Shown: positions 1-6,040, numbered from the stretch's first letter. The stretch is 6,225 nucleotides of DNA from Acidobacteriota bacterium (GCA_947505565.1 CANNLB010000183.1:1-6225); one strand, 5' to 3'. Made by a program: numbers and translations. The notes: generated by a model not told the origin, from the letters alone.

Positions 1-1
1 A

Positions 2-106
2 ACGGTAACGTTGAACGGCACCTCGAAGGTCGTCAAGACCGACATCGGAACCGACAACGGCGTGATCCACGTGATCGATACCGTGATCATGCCCCCGAGC
101 AAGTAG
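2..106 (+). CDS. Fasciclin (FAS1) domain protein, C-terminal end only
   Basis: The reading frame enters at the left edge and runs 34 codons to a TAG at 104-106. The residues NGVIHVIDTV followed by a proline pair and PSK match the end of FAS1 domains. There, an N-G-x-(I/V)-H-(V/I)-(I/V)-D segment is the conserved last block and is usually followed by a hydrophobic pair and prolines. FAS1 domains are extracellular or periplasmic adhesion-type folds, often in small secreted proteins in bacteria. The domain ends almost at the stop codon, so this is the true C-terminus and no further domain follows. The start, signal peptide and any earlier domains are outside the window. The family call rests on this short tail only. 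Confidence 0.75.
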   Translation, partial: TVTLNGTSKVVKTDIGTDNGVIHVIDTVIMPPSK

Positions 107-137
107 TCGGTTCGTCCATTTAACTAGATTTTGGATG

Positions 138-178
138 AGAAGGTCGAGGCCCTACCGGGCTTCGGCCTTCTTGCTTTT
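138..178 (+). terminator. Intrinsic terminator after the fasciclin gene
   Basis: Left arm 139-152 and right arm 157-170 pair over 14 bases without a mismatch, including two G-U pairs. A138-T171 extends the stem to 15. The loop is the four bases TACC (153-156). The right arm runs into TTGCTTTT (171-178). Read on the minus strand there is no U-rich tail, so it should work only in the plus direction. It separates the fasciclin gene from the dehydrogenase that follows. Confidence 0.85.
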
Positions 179-189
179 GGGGTTCTCGG

Positions 190-197
190 TATACGAT
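190..197 (+). promoter_or_regulatory. Putative -10 region of the SDR gene
   Basis: TATACGAT lies directly after the terminator; TACGAT (192-197) is the best six-base match. Exactly 8 bases separate it from the ATG at 206, so transcription would begin at or within a few bases of the start codon. TTGCTT at 171-176 is a poor -35 candidate with a 15-base gap and overlaps the terminator tail. Only the -10 is at all convincing. The same spacing recurs before the genes at 1036 and 5202. Confidence 0.4.
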
Positions 198-205
198 AGA
201 AGCTC

Positions 206-967
206 ATGAATCCCAACGGAATTGCAGGAAAAACAGCCGTCATCACCGGCGCTTCGCGCGGCATCGGGGCCGCCACCGCTCGCATGCTTGCCGCCGCCGG
301 TGCCGCCCGCCTCGTGCTTCATTACTCGTCTTATCAGCAAGGTGCCGCCGAGCTCGCGGTGGAACTCGCGAATTGTCAGGTGGACCTGATTGGGGCCGAC
401 CTTTCTACCGATGCGGGGCTGACCGGCTTCATCAATCAACTGAAGGCCACCGCGCCGGACGCCGATATCCTCATCAACAATGCCGGACACTTGGTTCACC
501 GCGCGAAGATGCCCGAGTTCACCTTTGACCTGTATGACCGGGTGATGACGTTGAACACGAAGAGCGTCTACTTCATCACGCAGGCCTTGGCTCCGGCGAT
601 GATCGCGAAAGGTTCGGGGCACGTCATTAACCTGAGTTCGATCGCGGCTCGCAATGGCGGTGGGCCTGGGGCGACCATTTACGCGGCTTCGAAGGCAGCG
701 GTTTCGTGCATCACGAAAGGGTTGGCGAAGGAGTTGGCACCGGCGGGTATTCGCGTGAACGCGGTGTCTCCGGGTACGGTCGACAACTATTTCCATGAGA
801 AGTACTCGACGCAGCAGATGCTCGATACGGCGAAGTCGCTGACCCCGGCCGGTCGGTTGCAGAACAACGAAGAGATTGCCAGCGTGATTGCGTTTCTGCT
901 GAGTGATGCCGCGAGTGGCATTCATGGACAGACGATCGAGATCAACGGCGGCATGTATATGGTTTAG
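206..967 (+). CDS. Short-chain dehydrogenase/reductase, FabG-like
   Basis: The 253-residue product is a complete classical SDR, an NAD(P)-dependent soluble oxidoreductase with a Rossmann fold. The cofactor glycine motif TGASRGIG is at residues 14-21 and the structural NNAG at 91-94. The catalytic residues are N117, S145 (in INLSS), Y159 and K163 (YAASK). The NAVSPG block is at 185-190 and a typical C-terminal INGG at 246-249. Length and motif order fit the 3-oxoacyl-ACP reductase/glucose dehydrogenase-like subgroup. These motifs do not identify the substrate, and many enzymes annotated as FabG act on sugars or other alcohols. ATG 206 is the only reasonable start because an in-frame TAG lies at 197-199. 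It sits between two terminators and so appears monocistronic. A role in the nearby glucarate pathway is possible but unsupported. Confidence 0.92.
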   Translation: MNPNGIAGKTAVITGASRGIGAATARMLAAAGAARLVLHYSSYQQGAAELAVELANCQVDLIGADLSTDAGLTGFINQLKATAPDADILINNAGHLVHRAKMPEFTFDLYDRVMTLNTKSVYFITQALAPAMIAKGSGHVINLSSIAARNGGGPGATIYAASKAAVSCITKGLAKELAPAGIRVNAVSPGTVDNYFHEKYSTQQMLDTAKSLTPAGRLQNNEEIASVIAFLLSDAASGIHGQTIEINGGMYMV

Positions 968-984
968 GATGCCGAGTTTGGTTT

Positions 985-1018
985 TCCCCGGCGGATTCAC
1001 CCGGGGATTCCATTTTTC
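985..1018 (+). terminator. Probable intrinsic terminator after the SDR gene
   Basis: TCCCCGG (985-991) pairs with CCGGGGA (1001-1007) around a 9-base loop, and the downstream ATTCCATTTTT provides an imperfect U-rich tail ending at 1018. The stem is GC-rich but only 7 bp and the tail is interrupted, so leakiness is possible. It sits 18 bases after the SDR stop codon. Confidence 0.6.
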
Positions 1019-1021
1019 CGG

Positions 1022-1027
1022 TACACT
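1022..1027 (+). promoter_or_regulatory. Putative -10 box of the small-protein/gudD unit
   Basis: TACACT matches four of the six positions of the TATAAT consensus. It lies immediately after the SDR terminator and exactly 8 bases before the ATG at 1036. No recognisable -35 is present at 16-18 bases upstream. Transcription would begin at or just before the ATG, giving a leaderless or nearly leaderless mRNA. It is the most likely promoter for the small ORF and gudD. Confidence 0.45.
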
Positions 1028-1035
1028 AGAAAGTT

Positions 1036-1167
1036 ATGGCTAAAGCAAACCTATACGCTGCTGAGTACATCGGTAGCGGCACCTTCATCATTTCGAAGCC
1101 GAAGCGCTCTAAGAAGAAGCGCCGTCAACAGGCCGTTCGTAGCCCGAAGCCGGGTATGCGGAAGTAG
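1036..1167 (+). CDS. Small, highly basic protein of unknown function (43 aa)
   Basis: The ATG at 1036 opens a 43-codon frame ending in TAG at 1165-1167. I do not recognise the family. The N-terminal half (residues 1-20, beginning MAKANLYAAEYIG) is mildly hydrophobic and nearly uncharged. Residues 21-43 are dominated by Lys and Arg (KPKRSKKKRRQQ at 21-32, then PKPGMRK at 37-43). In total there are 13 Lys/Arg and one Glu, so the pI is very high and nucleic-acid or ribosome binding is conceivable. There is no signal peptide or Cys/His cluster. An in-frame TAG at 1027-1029 excludes an upstream start. It follows a terminator and a plausible -10 box, and its last codons contain the gudD ribosome-binding site, all of which supports a real translated gene. 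A regulatory leader peptide is an alternative, but I see no attenuator hairpin. Confidence 0.6.
   Translation: MAKANLYAAEYIGSGTFIISKPKRSKKKRRQQAVRSPKPGMRK
1160..1164 (+). promoter_or_regulatory. Ribosome-binding site of gudD inside the small ORF
   Basis: GGAAG lies 6 bases before the TTG at 1171 and within the last two sense codons of the small ORF, whose stop TAG follows directly. It supports TTG 1171 as the gudD start. It also implies that ribosomes finishing the small ORF could re-initiate on gudD. Confidence 0.6.
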
Positions 1168-1170
1168 TCC

Positions 1171-2496
1171 TTGCGCATTAAAGAGCTGAAGCTCCATCCC
1201 ATCGCGGTGGCCGACGGCCCCCTGCGTTCTTCCTACGGTCTTCACGCCCCTTACGCCCTCCGGACCATTGTTGAAGTGGTCACCACGGATGGCATTACCG
1301 GAATTAGTGAGACCTATGGTGGCGATGGCCCGGTTGGGGCGCTGGAAAGCGTTCGCCACCGTGTCGAGGGGATGGACCCCTTCCAGCTCACTGGATTTTG
1401 GCAGTATCTGCAGGGGCAAGCCCGGGAGATCGAGGCGCAAGCCACGTCGACCGGGGCTCGCTCGCAGACTTGGCTCGTGCCGGGTGAGAACCCGTTGGAC
1501 GTGCATACGCGGACGAACGCCGCGATTGAAGTGGCTTGCCTGGACGCGATAGGCAAGGCGCTCGGTCGGCCATTGTGTGATCTGGTCGGGGGCAAGTGTC
1601 GCGATGCGGTGCCGTTTTCCGCCTACCTGTTCTATAAGCACGCCGGCGGCGGCGGGATGGGCGACGACGTGCGGGAAGACGAGTACGGCGAGATTTTGAC
1701 GCCGGAAGCGGTGGTCCGCAGCGCTAAGCAGATGGTGGCGCAATACGGCTTCAAAGAGATTAAGTTGAAAGGCGGCGTGTTGGATCCGGATGCCGAAATG
1801 GACGCCATTCGGGCCCTTCGGGCGGAGTTCGGGCCGAGCTTTCCTTTGCGGATTGATCCGAACTGCGCGTGGTCGGTGGATACTTCGGTTCGGGTTGGCC
1901 TGGGGCTGGTGGAAGAACTGAGTAACGGTGGTTATCTGGAAGACCCCTGTGCCGGGATGGAAGGCATGGGTGAGGTCCGTCGTCGGCTACTGGCCGCGGG
2001 CGTGGATACGCCGCTGGCTTCGAACGTGGCGACGACTTGCTTTGCGCATGTGCCGGTGGCGAAGCAGACAGACGGGGTGCAGATCATTCTTTCCGATCCG
2101 CACTATTGGGGCGGGGTGCGGGCGCAGCAGAAGCTGAGCGACCTTTGCGAAGTGCTCGGTTTGGGCATGAGCATGCATTCGAACAATCACTTGGGCGTGA
2201 GCCTGATGACGATGGCGCATGCGGCGGCGGTTTGCCCGATGCTGACTTACGGTTGCGACACGCATTACCCGTGGCAGACCGAGATTGACGAAGTGGTGGT
2301 TGGCGGTCGGGTGAAGTTCCACGAAGGGACGGTGGTGATTCCGGACAAGCCGGGCCTGGGAGTGGAACTCGACTACGACCAAGTGGCCCGGGGCGAAGAA
2401 CGCTACCGGAAACTGCCTTATCGCAAGCGCGACGATGAGCTCGAAATGCAGAAGCACGTCGACCCCAACTGGAAACGTATCCTCCCACGCTGGTAG
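1171..2496 (+). CDS. gudD: Glucarate dehydratase (enolase superfamily)
   Basis: The 441-residue product matches glucarate dehydratase in length (E. coli GudD is about 446) and in active-site order. It would convert D-glucarate, possibly also L-idarate, to 5-dehydro-4-deoxyglucarate with Mg2+ in the cytoplasm. The N-terminal capping domain is roughly residues 1-130, followed by the (beta/alpha)8 barrel. Visible active-site elements are the KxK motif K198/K200 in KLKGG, metal ligands D229 (with N231), E257 (in LEDPC) and N285 (in SNVATT), and the D309-H336 dyad (SDPH; HSNNHLG). The C-terminal PDKPGLGVE block (391-399) is also typical. All catalytic residues are present, which argues against an inactive GudX-type paralogue. 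The TTG start is three bases after the small ORF's stop and is backed by GGAAG; the protein begins in the right place for the family. Galactarate or another aldarate remains a possible substrate. Confidence 0.88.
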   Translation: MRIKELKLHPIAVADGPLRSSYGLHAPYALRTIVEVVTTDGITGISETYGGDGPVGALESVRHRVEGMDPFQLTGFWQYLQGQAREIEAQATSTGARSQTWLVPGENPLDVHTRTNAAIEVACLDAIGKALGRPLCDLVGGKCRDAVPFSAYLFYKHAGGGGMGDDVREDEYGEILTPEAVVRSAKQMVAQYGFKEIKLKGGVLDPDAEMDAIRALRAEFGPSFPLRIDPNCAWSVDTSVRVGLGLVEELSNGGYLEDPCAGMEGMGEVRRRLLAAGVDTPLASNVATTCFAHVPVAKQTDGVQIILSDPHYWGGVRAQQKLSDLCEVLGLGMSMHSNNHLGVSLMTMAHAAAVCPMLTYGCDTHYPWQTEIDEVVVGGRVKFHEGTVVIPDKPGLGVELDYDQVARGEERYRKLPYRKRDDELEMQKHVDPNWKRILPRW

Positions 2497-2499
2497 AAT
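2491..2499 (+). promoter_or_regulatory. Putative extended -10 promoter in front of kdgD
   Basis: TGGTAGAAT fits an extended -10 (TGn plus TAGAAT, five of six consensus bases). The TAG inside it is the gudD stop codon. It ends 13 bases before the kdgD ATG at 2513, so an mRNA made here would carry a leader of only about 6 bases. No -35 is recognisable upstream. kdgD may therefore have its own promoter in addition to readthrough from gudD. Confidence 0.4.
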
Positions 2500-2512
2500 T
2501 CTCCAAGCTCTC

Positions 2513-3412
2513 ATGCTCGATCCTAAACAAGCCTTCCGCGGCGTCTTCGGTTTTCCGATCACGCCCTTTCAGAAAGACCTTTCGCTCGACCTTCCCGCAC
2601 TCGAAAAGAACTGCGACTGGATGGCCGGCTACGATTTTTGTGCGCAGGTCATCGTCGGTGGTACCGGCGAGATTTATTCGCTGACGCCGGAAGAGGCGAT
2701 CGAGTGCGTTCGCGTTTCCGTGAAGGCAGTCAATGGCCGGATGCCGATCGTAGCGGGGGTTGGCTACAACACCGTGATGGCTTGCCAGATGGCGCGCGAG
2801 ATGGAGAAGGCGGGCGCGGAAGCGTTGCTGGTGATGCCGCCCTACTACATCAACGCTCCGGAGTCGGGGCTGCTCGATTACTTTGAAGCGATCGGCAATA
2901 GCTGCGGGCTGCCGCTTTCGTTCTACACGCGCGACTGGGCGGGGATGAGCCCGGCGCAGGTTTCGCGGTTGCTGGACCGGGTGCCGAGCCTGAAGATGTG
3001 GAAGGACGGGCAGGGCGACATTCGGAAGTATCATCGCATCATGCTCGAGGTGGGCGATCGGGTGGCTTGGGTCGGTGGACTGGGTGACGACTTGGCGCCC
3101 GGCTATTTTGCGATCGGCTGTCAGGCTTACACTTCGTCGATTTCGAACATCGCGCCGAAGCTTTCGCTGGCGATTGCCGAGGCTGGCTTCAAGGGTGATC
3201 GGGCGGCGATGGACGCGATGATGAAGAAGTACGTTCATCCGCTGTACGCGCTGCGGGATCGGATGAAGGGCTACGAAGTGTCGATCATGAAGAACGCAAT
3301 GGAGATTTTGGGCCATCCGGCGGGTCCGGTGCGGCCGCCGCTTTCGAATGTGACGCCGGCTGATCAGAAAGACTTGGAAGCGTTGATGGCCGTTTACGCG
3401 GACGTTGTCTAA
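2513..3412 (+). CDS. kdgD: 5-dehydro-4-deoxyglucarate dehydratase (DapA family)
   Basis: The 299-residue product is a DHDPS/N-acetylneuraminate lyase family (beta/alpha)8 enzyme. The assigned subgroup dehydrates and decarboxylates 5-dehydro-4-deoxyglucarate to 2-oxoglutarate semialdehyde. Family marks are the FPITPF strand at 14-19, the carboxylate-binding GGTGE at 49-53, VIAG-like IVAGVGYNT at 79-87, the catalytic Tyr138 in FYTRD and the Schiff-base Lys164 in WKDGQGDI. The RMKGYEVSIMK segment at 250-260 and GPVRPPL at 271-277 are characteristic of the KdgD subgroup rather than DapA. I chose ATG 2513, since the frame is open back to 2435 but the 26 extra residues overlap gudD and do not resemble the family. 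No Shine-Dalgarno is visible; the leader is pyrimidine-rich. Only 16 bases separate it from gudD, whose product is its substrate, and the pair supports both assignments. Another aldolase of the superfamily is the alternative. Confidence 0.87.
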   Translation: MLDPKQAFRGVFGFPITPFQKDLSLDLPALEKNCDWMAGYDFCAQVIVGGTGEIYSLTPEEAIECVRVSVKAVNGRMPIVAGVGYNTVMACQMAREMEKAGAEALLVMPPYYINAPESGLLDYFEAIGNSCGLPLSFYTRDWAGMSPAQVSRLLDRVPSLKMWKDGQGDIRKYHRIMLEVGDRVAWVGGLGDDLAPGYFAIGCQAYTSSISNIAPKLSLAIAEAGFKGDRAAMDAMMKKYVHPLYALRDRMKGYEVSIMKNAMEILGHPAGPVRPPLSNVTPADQKDLEALMAVYADVV

Positions 3413-5177
3413 CGAATTAAACCGAACCTTCCGATGGGAGCGGCTGAGTCCGCTCCTTCCGGTGCTTCTGTTTTTTGGGGTTTATTGGCCTGCGCTGGGG
3501 GCATGGTTTCAACGGGACGATTTTGCGTGGTTGAGCCTGAGCCAGCGGATTGGAGCCGGGATGAGCCTGACCGATGCTTTGTTTGCGCCGATGGCGCAGG
3601 GCACGGTCCGGACGATCAGCGAGCGGTTGTTCTTCCTGGTGGGCCGTAGGCTGTTCGACCTTAACGCGGTCCCTTTTCACGCCGTGGTGATGGCGACGCA
3701 TGCGGTGAGTTTGTGGCTGGCGGTCTGGTTGTTTATGCGATTGACGGGGTCGCGGTGGGTGGCGGTGGCCGCGGCTTGCGTTTGGACGGTGCACGTTTGC
3801 TTGTATTGGCCGTTGACCTGGGTTTCGGCTTACAACCAGGTGCTCTGCGCGGCGGTGCTGCTGGGTTCGACGGCGCTCTATCTGCGTTACACGGAGACGG
3901 GTGGACGGGGGCTGCTGGGGGCGGTCTGGACGTTATTCCTGCTGGGCTTTGGGGTGCATGAGCTCAACGTTGTGTTTCCAGTTTTGGCGCTGTTGGTCGC
4001 CCCTCGTGCTTGGCGTCGGGCGCTCTGGTTTTTGGCCCCGAGTGTGGGCTTCTATCTGTTGCACAATCGGCTGGCACCGAAGTCGGGCGCGGGCATTTAC
4101 GCCGTCGCGCTGGACCATCGGTTGCCGGGCACGTTTATCGAATACTGGAGCCTGAGCTTGGGGCTTTCCGGGGCGCTACTGGGGTTGGTTTCGGCGGTTT
4201 TGATCGCTGGATTTTGGTGGCGCCGGGATCGGGCGGTGGGGTTTGGGCTGGGGTGGTTTTTTGTGACATTGGGGCCGTTTTTGCTGGTGCCGAATCACGT
4301 TTCCGACTACTACCTTTTTGTGCCGCTGCTGGGGCTTTCGCTCGCGGTCACCGCGCTGGTTTGCGGTGTTCGGTTCGGATGGGTTTTGCTGGTTCCGTTG
4401 GTTGCGTTTCAGGGTTTGCAGAGCCATCGGTTGGCGATGCAGGTGGCGGCGGATTCCGATCAGGCGTGGACGTTTTTGCGAGGGCTGGCGGAGGCTGGGC
4501 GTCGGTATCCGGGCAAGAGCCTGTACGTAGCCGGGGTTTCGGACGCGCTGTTTTGGAACAGCTTCTATGATCGACCGTTCCATCTGATTGGGTTGAGTCG
4601 GATCTTTTTGACGCCGGACAACGCGGCGGCGCTGGCTCCGGTGGTGGGTCGGGCTGCGTACGCCGACTACTCGCAACCGGCTGCAGTGGTGGTGCGGGAG
4701 GCGGACAACCATCGGGCGGCTATTTTCGAGATACGCGGCGAGCAGATGGTGAACGTGACCGCGGCGAAGGCCGAACAATTGCGTCGGGTCGACCCGGTGT
4801 TGGATTCGATTGATGTGGCGAGTCCGGGGAATGCTGCCCTGCTCAGTGGGCAGTGGCACGAGGCTGAGAATAGCTATCGGTGGACGGGGCAGCGGGCGGC
4901 GATTCAGATTGCTGCTCCGGGCCAGGTGTTAACGATTCAGGGCTTTTGCGTGGCGGAGCAGGTGAAGGGACGGCCGTTCGGGTTGACGCTGACGATGGAC
5001 GGAGCGGCTCTATCGCGACAGACCGTGAACGACTGTTCGAAGCCGCTGCGGATCACGGCGGCGCTGCCGCCCAATCACGGCCCGTTTTCGCTGGGGATTG
5101 ATCTGGACCACACGGTGCGCGTGGGTAGCGACGCGCGGGACTTGGGCATTGCGGTTGAGTCGGTCTCCGTTCGCTAG
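3405..5177 (+). CDS. Multi-pass membrane protein, GT-C glycosyltransferase-like
   Basis: The 590-residue protein has about ten hydrophobic segments, approximately at residues 15-34, 92-111, 117-136, 143-160, 169-198 (likely two), 206-220, 249-271, 278-295 and 302-335 (two). A soluble, beta-rich tail occupies about 345-590. After the first segment comes QRDDFAWL (36-43); an acidic pair in the first external loop is the catalytic hallmark of GT-C enzymes, which move sugars from polyprenyl-phosphate donors. The tail contains WHEAENSYRWTG (484-495), similar to a W-x-E...RWT block I associate with C-terminal domains of bacterial GT-C and O-antigen-type proteins. Substrate and acceptor are unknown. 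It starts at a TTG overlapping the kdgD stop by 8 bases with no clear Shine-Dalgarno. The next in-frame candidates, a GTG at residue 20 and Met53, would cut into or remove the first segment. Translational coupling to kdgD is likely. A non-enzymatic membrane protein is the alternative. Confidence 0.65.
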   Translation: MSNELNRTFRWERLSPLLPVLLFFGVYWPALGAWFQRDDFAWLSLSQRIGAGMSLTDALFAPMAQGTVRTISERLFFLVGRRLFDLNAVPFHAVVMATHAVSLWLAVWLFMRLTGSRWVAVAAACVWTVHVCLYWPLTWVSAYNQVLCAAVLLGSTALYLRYTETGGRGLLGAVWTLFLLGFGVHELNVVFPVLALLVAPRAWRRALWFLAPSVGFYLLHNRLAPKSGAGIYAVALDHRLPGTFIEYWSLSLGLSGALLGLVSAVLIAGFWWRRDRAVGFGLGWFFVTLGPFLLVPNHVSDYYLFVPLLGLSLAVTALVCGVRFGWVLLVPLVAFQGLQSHRLAMQVAADSDQAWTFLRGLAEAGRRYPGKSLYVAGVSDALFWNSFYDRPFHLIGLSRIFLTPDNAAALAPVVGRAAYADYSQPAAVVVREADNHRAAIFEIRGEQMVNVTAAKAEQLRRVDPVLDSIDVASPGNAALLSGQWHEAENSYRWTGQRAAIQIAAPGQVLTIQGFCVAEQVKGRPFGLTLTMDGAALSRQTVNDCSKPLRITAALPPNHGPFSLGIDLDHTVRVGSDARDLGIAVESVSVR

Positions 5178-5187
5178 GTAATCCCGC

Positions 5188-5193
5188 TATGCT
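5188..5193 (+). promoter_or_regulatory. Putative -10 box of the DUF2911 gene
   Basis: TATGCT lies in the 24-base gap after the preceding stop and exactly 8 bases before the ATG at 5202. A TTGAGT at 5155-5160 is too far away (27 bases) to act as its -35. A transcript from here would be leaderless or carry one or two untranslated bases. No Shine-Dalgarno precedes the gene except a weak GAGAG directly at the start. Confidence 0.4.
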
Positions 5194-5201
5194 GAGAGCA
5201 T

Positions 5202-5717
5202 ATGATGAATATCTTTGGCCGTGCGACGATCGTCTTTGCTGTGGCTAGCTTTGCTTTTGCCCAGAGCCCCGCGACGACTGAGTCCAAGACGATCAACGGC
5301 AAGGCCGTCTTTATTGCTTATGCTTCCCCAAAGGTCAATGGCCGCGCCGGTAAGCTGTTTGGCGCTGATGGCCAGATTGGCAAAGACCGGAACTATCCCG
5401 TGTGGCGCGCTGGGGCTAACTCGGCCACCAAGCTGCACACCGACGCGGATCTCGACCTGGGCGGACTGACCGTTCCGGCCGGCGACTACACGCTTTACGT
5501 TGATCTGTCGACGCCGGACCAGTGGACGCTGATCGTGAACAAGAAGACCGGCCAGTGGGGACTGAGCTACGACAAGACCGCCGACTTGGGTCGCGTGAAG
5601 ATGAAGATGGCCAAGCCCGCGGCGATGGTCGAGAGCCTGAAGTACACGTTGGCGGATTCGTCGCTGACGCTGGAATGGGAGAACCATTCGGGTTCCGTTT
5701 CGCTGAAGGCTAAGTAG
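5202..5717 (+). CDS. Exported DUF2911 family protein
   Basis: The 171-residue product starts with a Sec-type signal peptide: a short n-region with R7, a hydrophobic core at residues 8-19 and an AFA|QS cleavage site after A20. The mature domain shows the DUF2911 pattern: YASPKVNGR at 40-48, VWRAGAN at 67-73, PAGDYTLY at 92-99, WTLIVNK at 108-114 and W119-G120 with Y123. The family is a small beta-sandwich-like domain of unknown function, common in exported proteins of Bacteroidota and Acidobacteriota. This one ends with the domain, so it is a stand-alone periplasmic or secreted version. Two ATGs are adjacent (5202, 5205). The first is preferred because the upstream -10 box sits 8 bases before it, as at two other genes here. 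An in-frame TGA at 5193-5195 blocks any earlier start. Its 3' end overlaps the convergent VOC pseudogene by 8 bases. Confidence 0.88.
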   Translation: MMNIFGRATIVFAVASFAFAQSPATTESKTINGKAVFIAYASPKVNGRAGKLFGADGQIGKDRNYPVWRAGANSATKLHTDADLDLGGLTVPAGDYTLYVDLSTPDQWTLIVNKKTGQWGLSYDKTADLGRVKMKMAKPAAMVESLKYTLADSSLTLEWENHSGSVSLKAK

Positions 5718-6040
5718 TCGCCCACGGGTTGTAACGGCCTACGTGCCAGTTGTAACCGGCGGGATCCTGGCAGGAGAACGCGCGGCGTCTTCGAGCGGGA
5801 AGATGATGACCGCTCCGGCGGCCGTGGCGCGTGCGTGGATCCTGCCGGTGGGGGAAGGGGTTCGCCGGTGCCGAGCATGATCCTGCATGGCCGGCTGTGG
5901 TTCGGCGTGGTGGATGACCCCGGCTTTGTTGCGTTAGATGGCGTGTTCGGCAAAGTCGAGAACTCGCTTGAGCTAGGCGATGGCGGCGTCGGCATCGGGG
6001 TAAGGCCGGCAGGGGATGATTGTGGTTTTCCTGGTTCCAT
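5710..6040 (-). pseudogene. Decayed glyoxalase/VOC family gene
   Basis: Reading the minus strand in successive frames recovers pieces of a VOC (vicinal oxygen chelate) protein in the right order. ATG 6040 gives MEPGK; a one-base loss in the A-run (6026-6029) shifts to TTIIPCRPYPDADAAIA, which ends at an in-frame TAG (5975-5973) where relatives usually have Trp. LKRVLDFAEHAI then ends at TAA (5936-5934) and RNKAGVIHHAEPQ follows. A shift near 5888 gives CRIMLGTGEPL, a shift near 5840 gives IHARATAAGAVIIFPLEDA, and a shift at 5784 gives RAFSCQDPAGYNWHVGRYNPW before a TAG at 5712-5710. This order (IIPC...DA..AI start, IMLG centre, ARA.AAGA..., DP.G..W..G.Y.PW end) is that of PhnB-like VOC proteins. 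About 110 codons remain and roughly 30 central ones, between IMLGTGEP and IHARA, seem deleted. It lies downstream of the AraC-type gene and could once have shared its operon. The frames are my own manual reconstruction. Confidence 0.82.

Noticed and set aside
152..1000. 282-codon minus-strand open frame over the SDR gene
   Set aside because: It is antisense to a clear SDR and overlaps both terminators, and its residue composition is that of a shadow.
1090..1170. Possible attenuator or leader-peptide switch before gudD
   Set aside because: There is no run of a regulatory amino-acid codon and I could not find competing hairpins or a U-tract before gudD.
2084..3316. 410-codon minus-strand open frame
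   Set aside because: It lies fully antisense to gudD and kdgD, is rich in Arg/His/Pro as expected for a GC-rich shadow frame, and has no recognisable domain.
4176..4859. 227-codon minus-strand open frame
   Set aside because: It is a shadow of the membrane-protein gene, with Arg/Pro/Gln/His-rich composition and no family features.
5728..5756. Direct repeat GTTGTAAC at 5728 and 5749
   Set aside because: Spacing is 21 bases and both copies are antisense Tyr-Asn codons in the VOC remnant, so it is explained by coding history rather than by a site.
5567..6040. Long minus-strand open frame of 157 codons
   Set aside because: It shares only its ATG and the short central IMLGTGEP piece with the VOC family. 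The rest is Pro/Ser/Arg-rich out-of-frame translation, and its 3' half is antisense to the DUF2911 gene.
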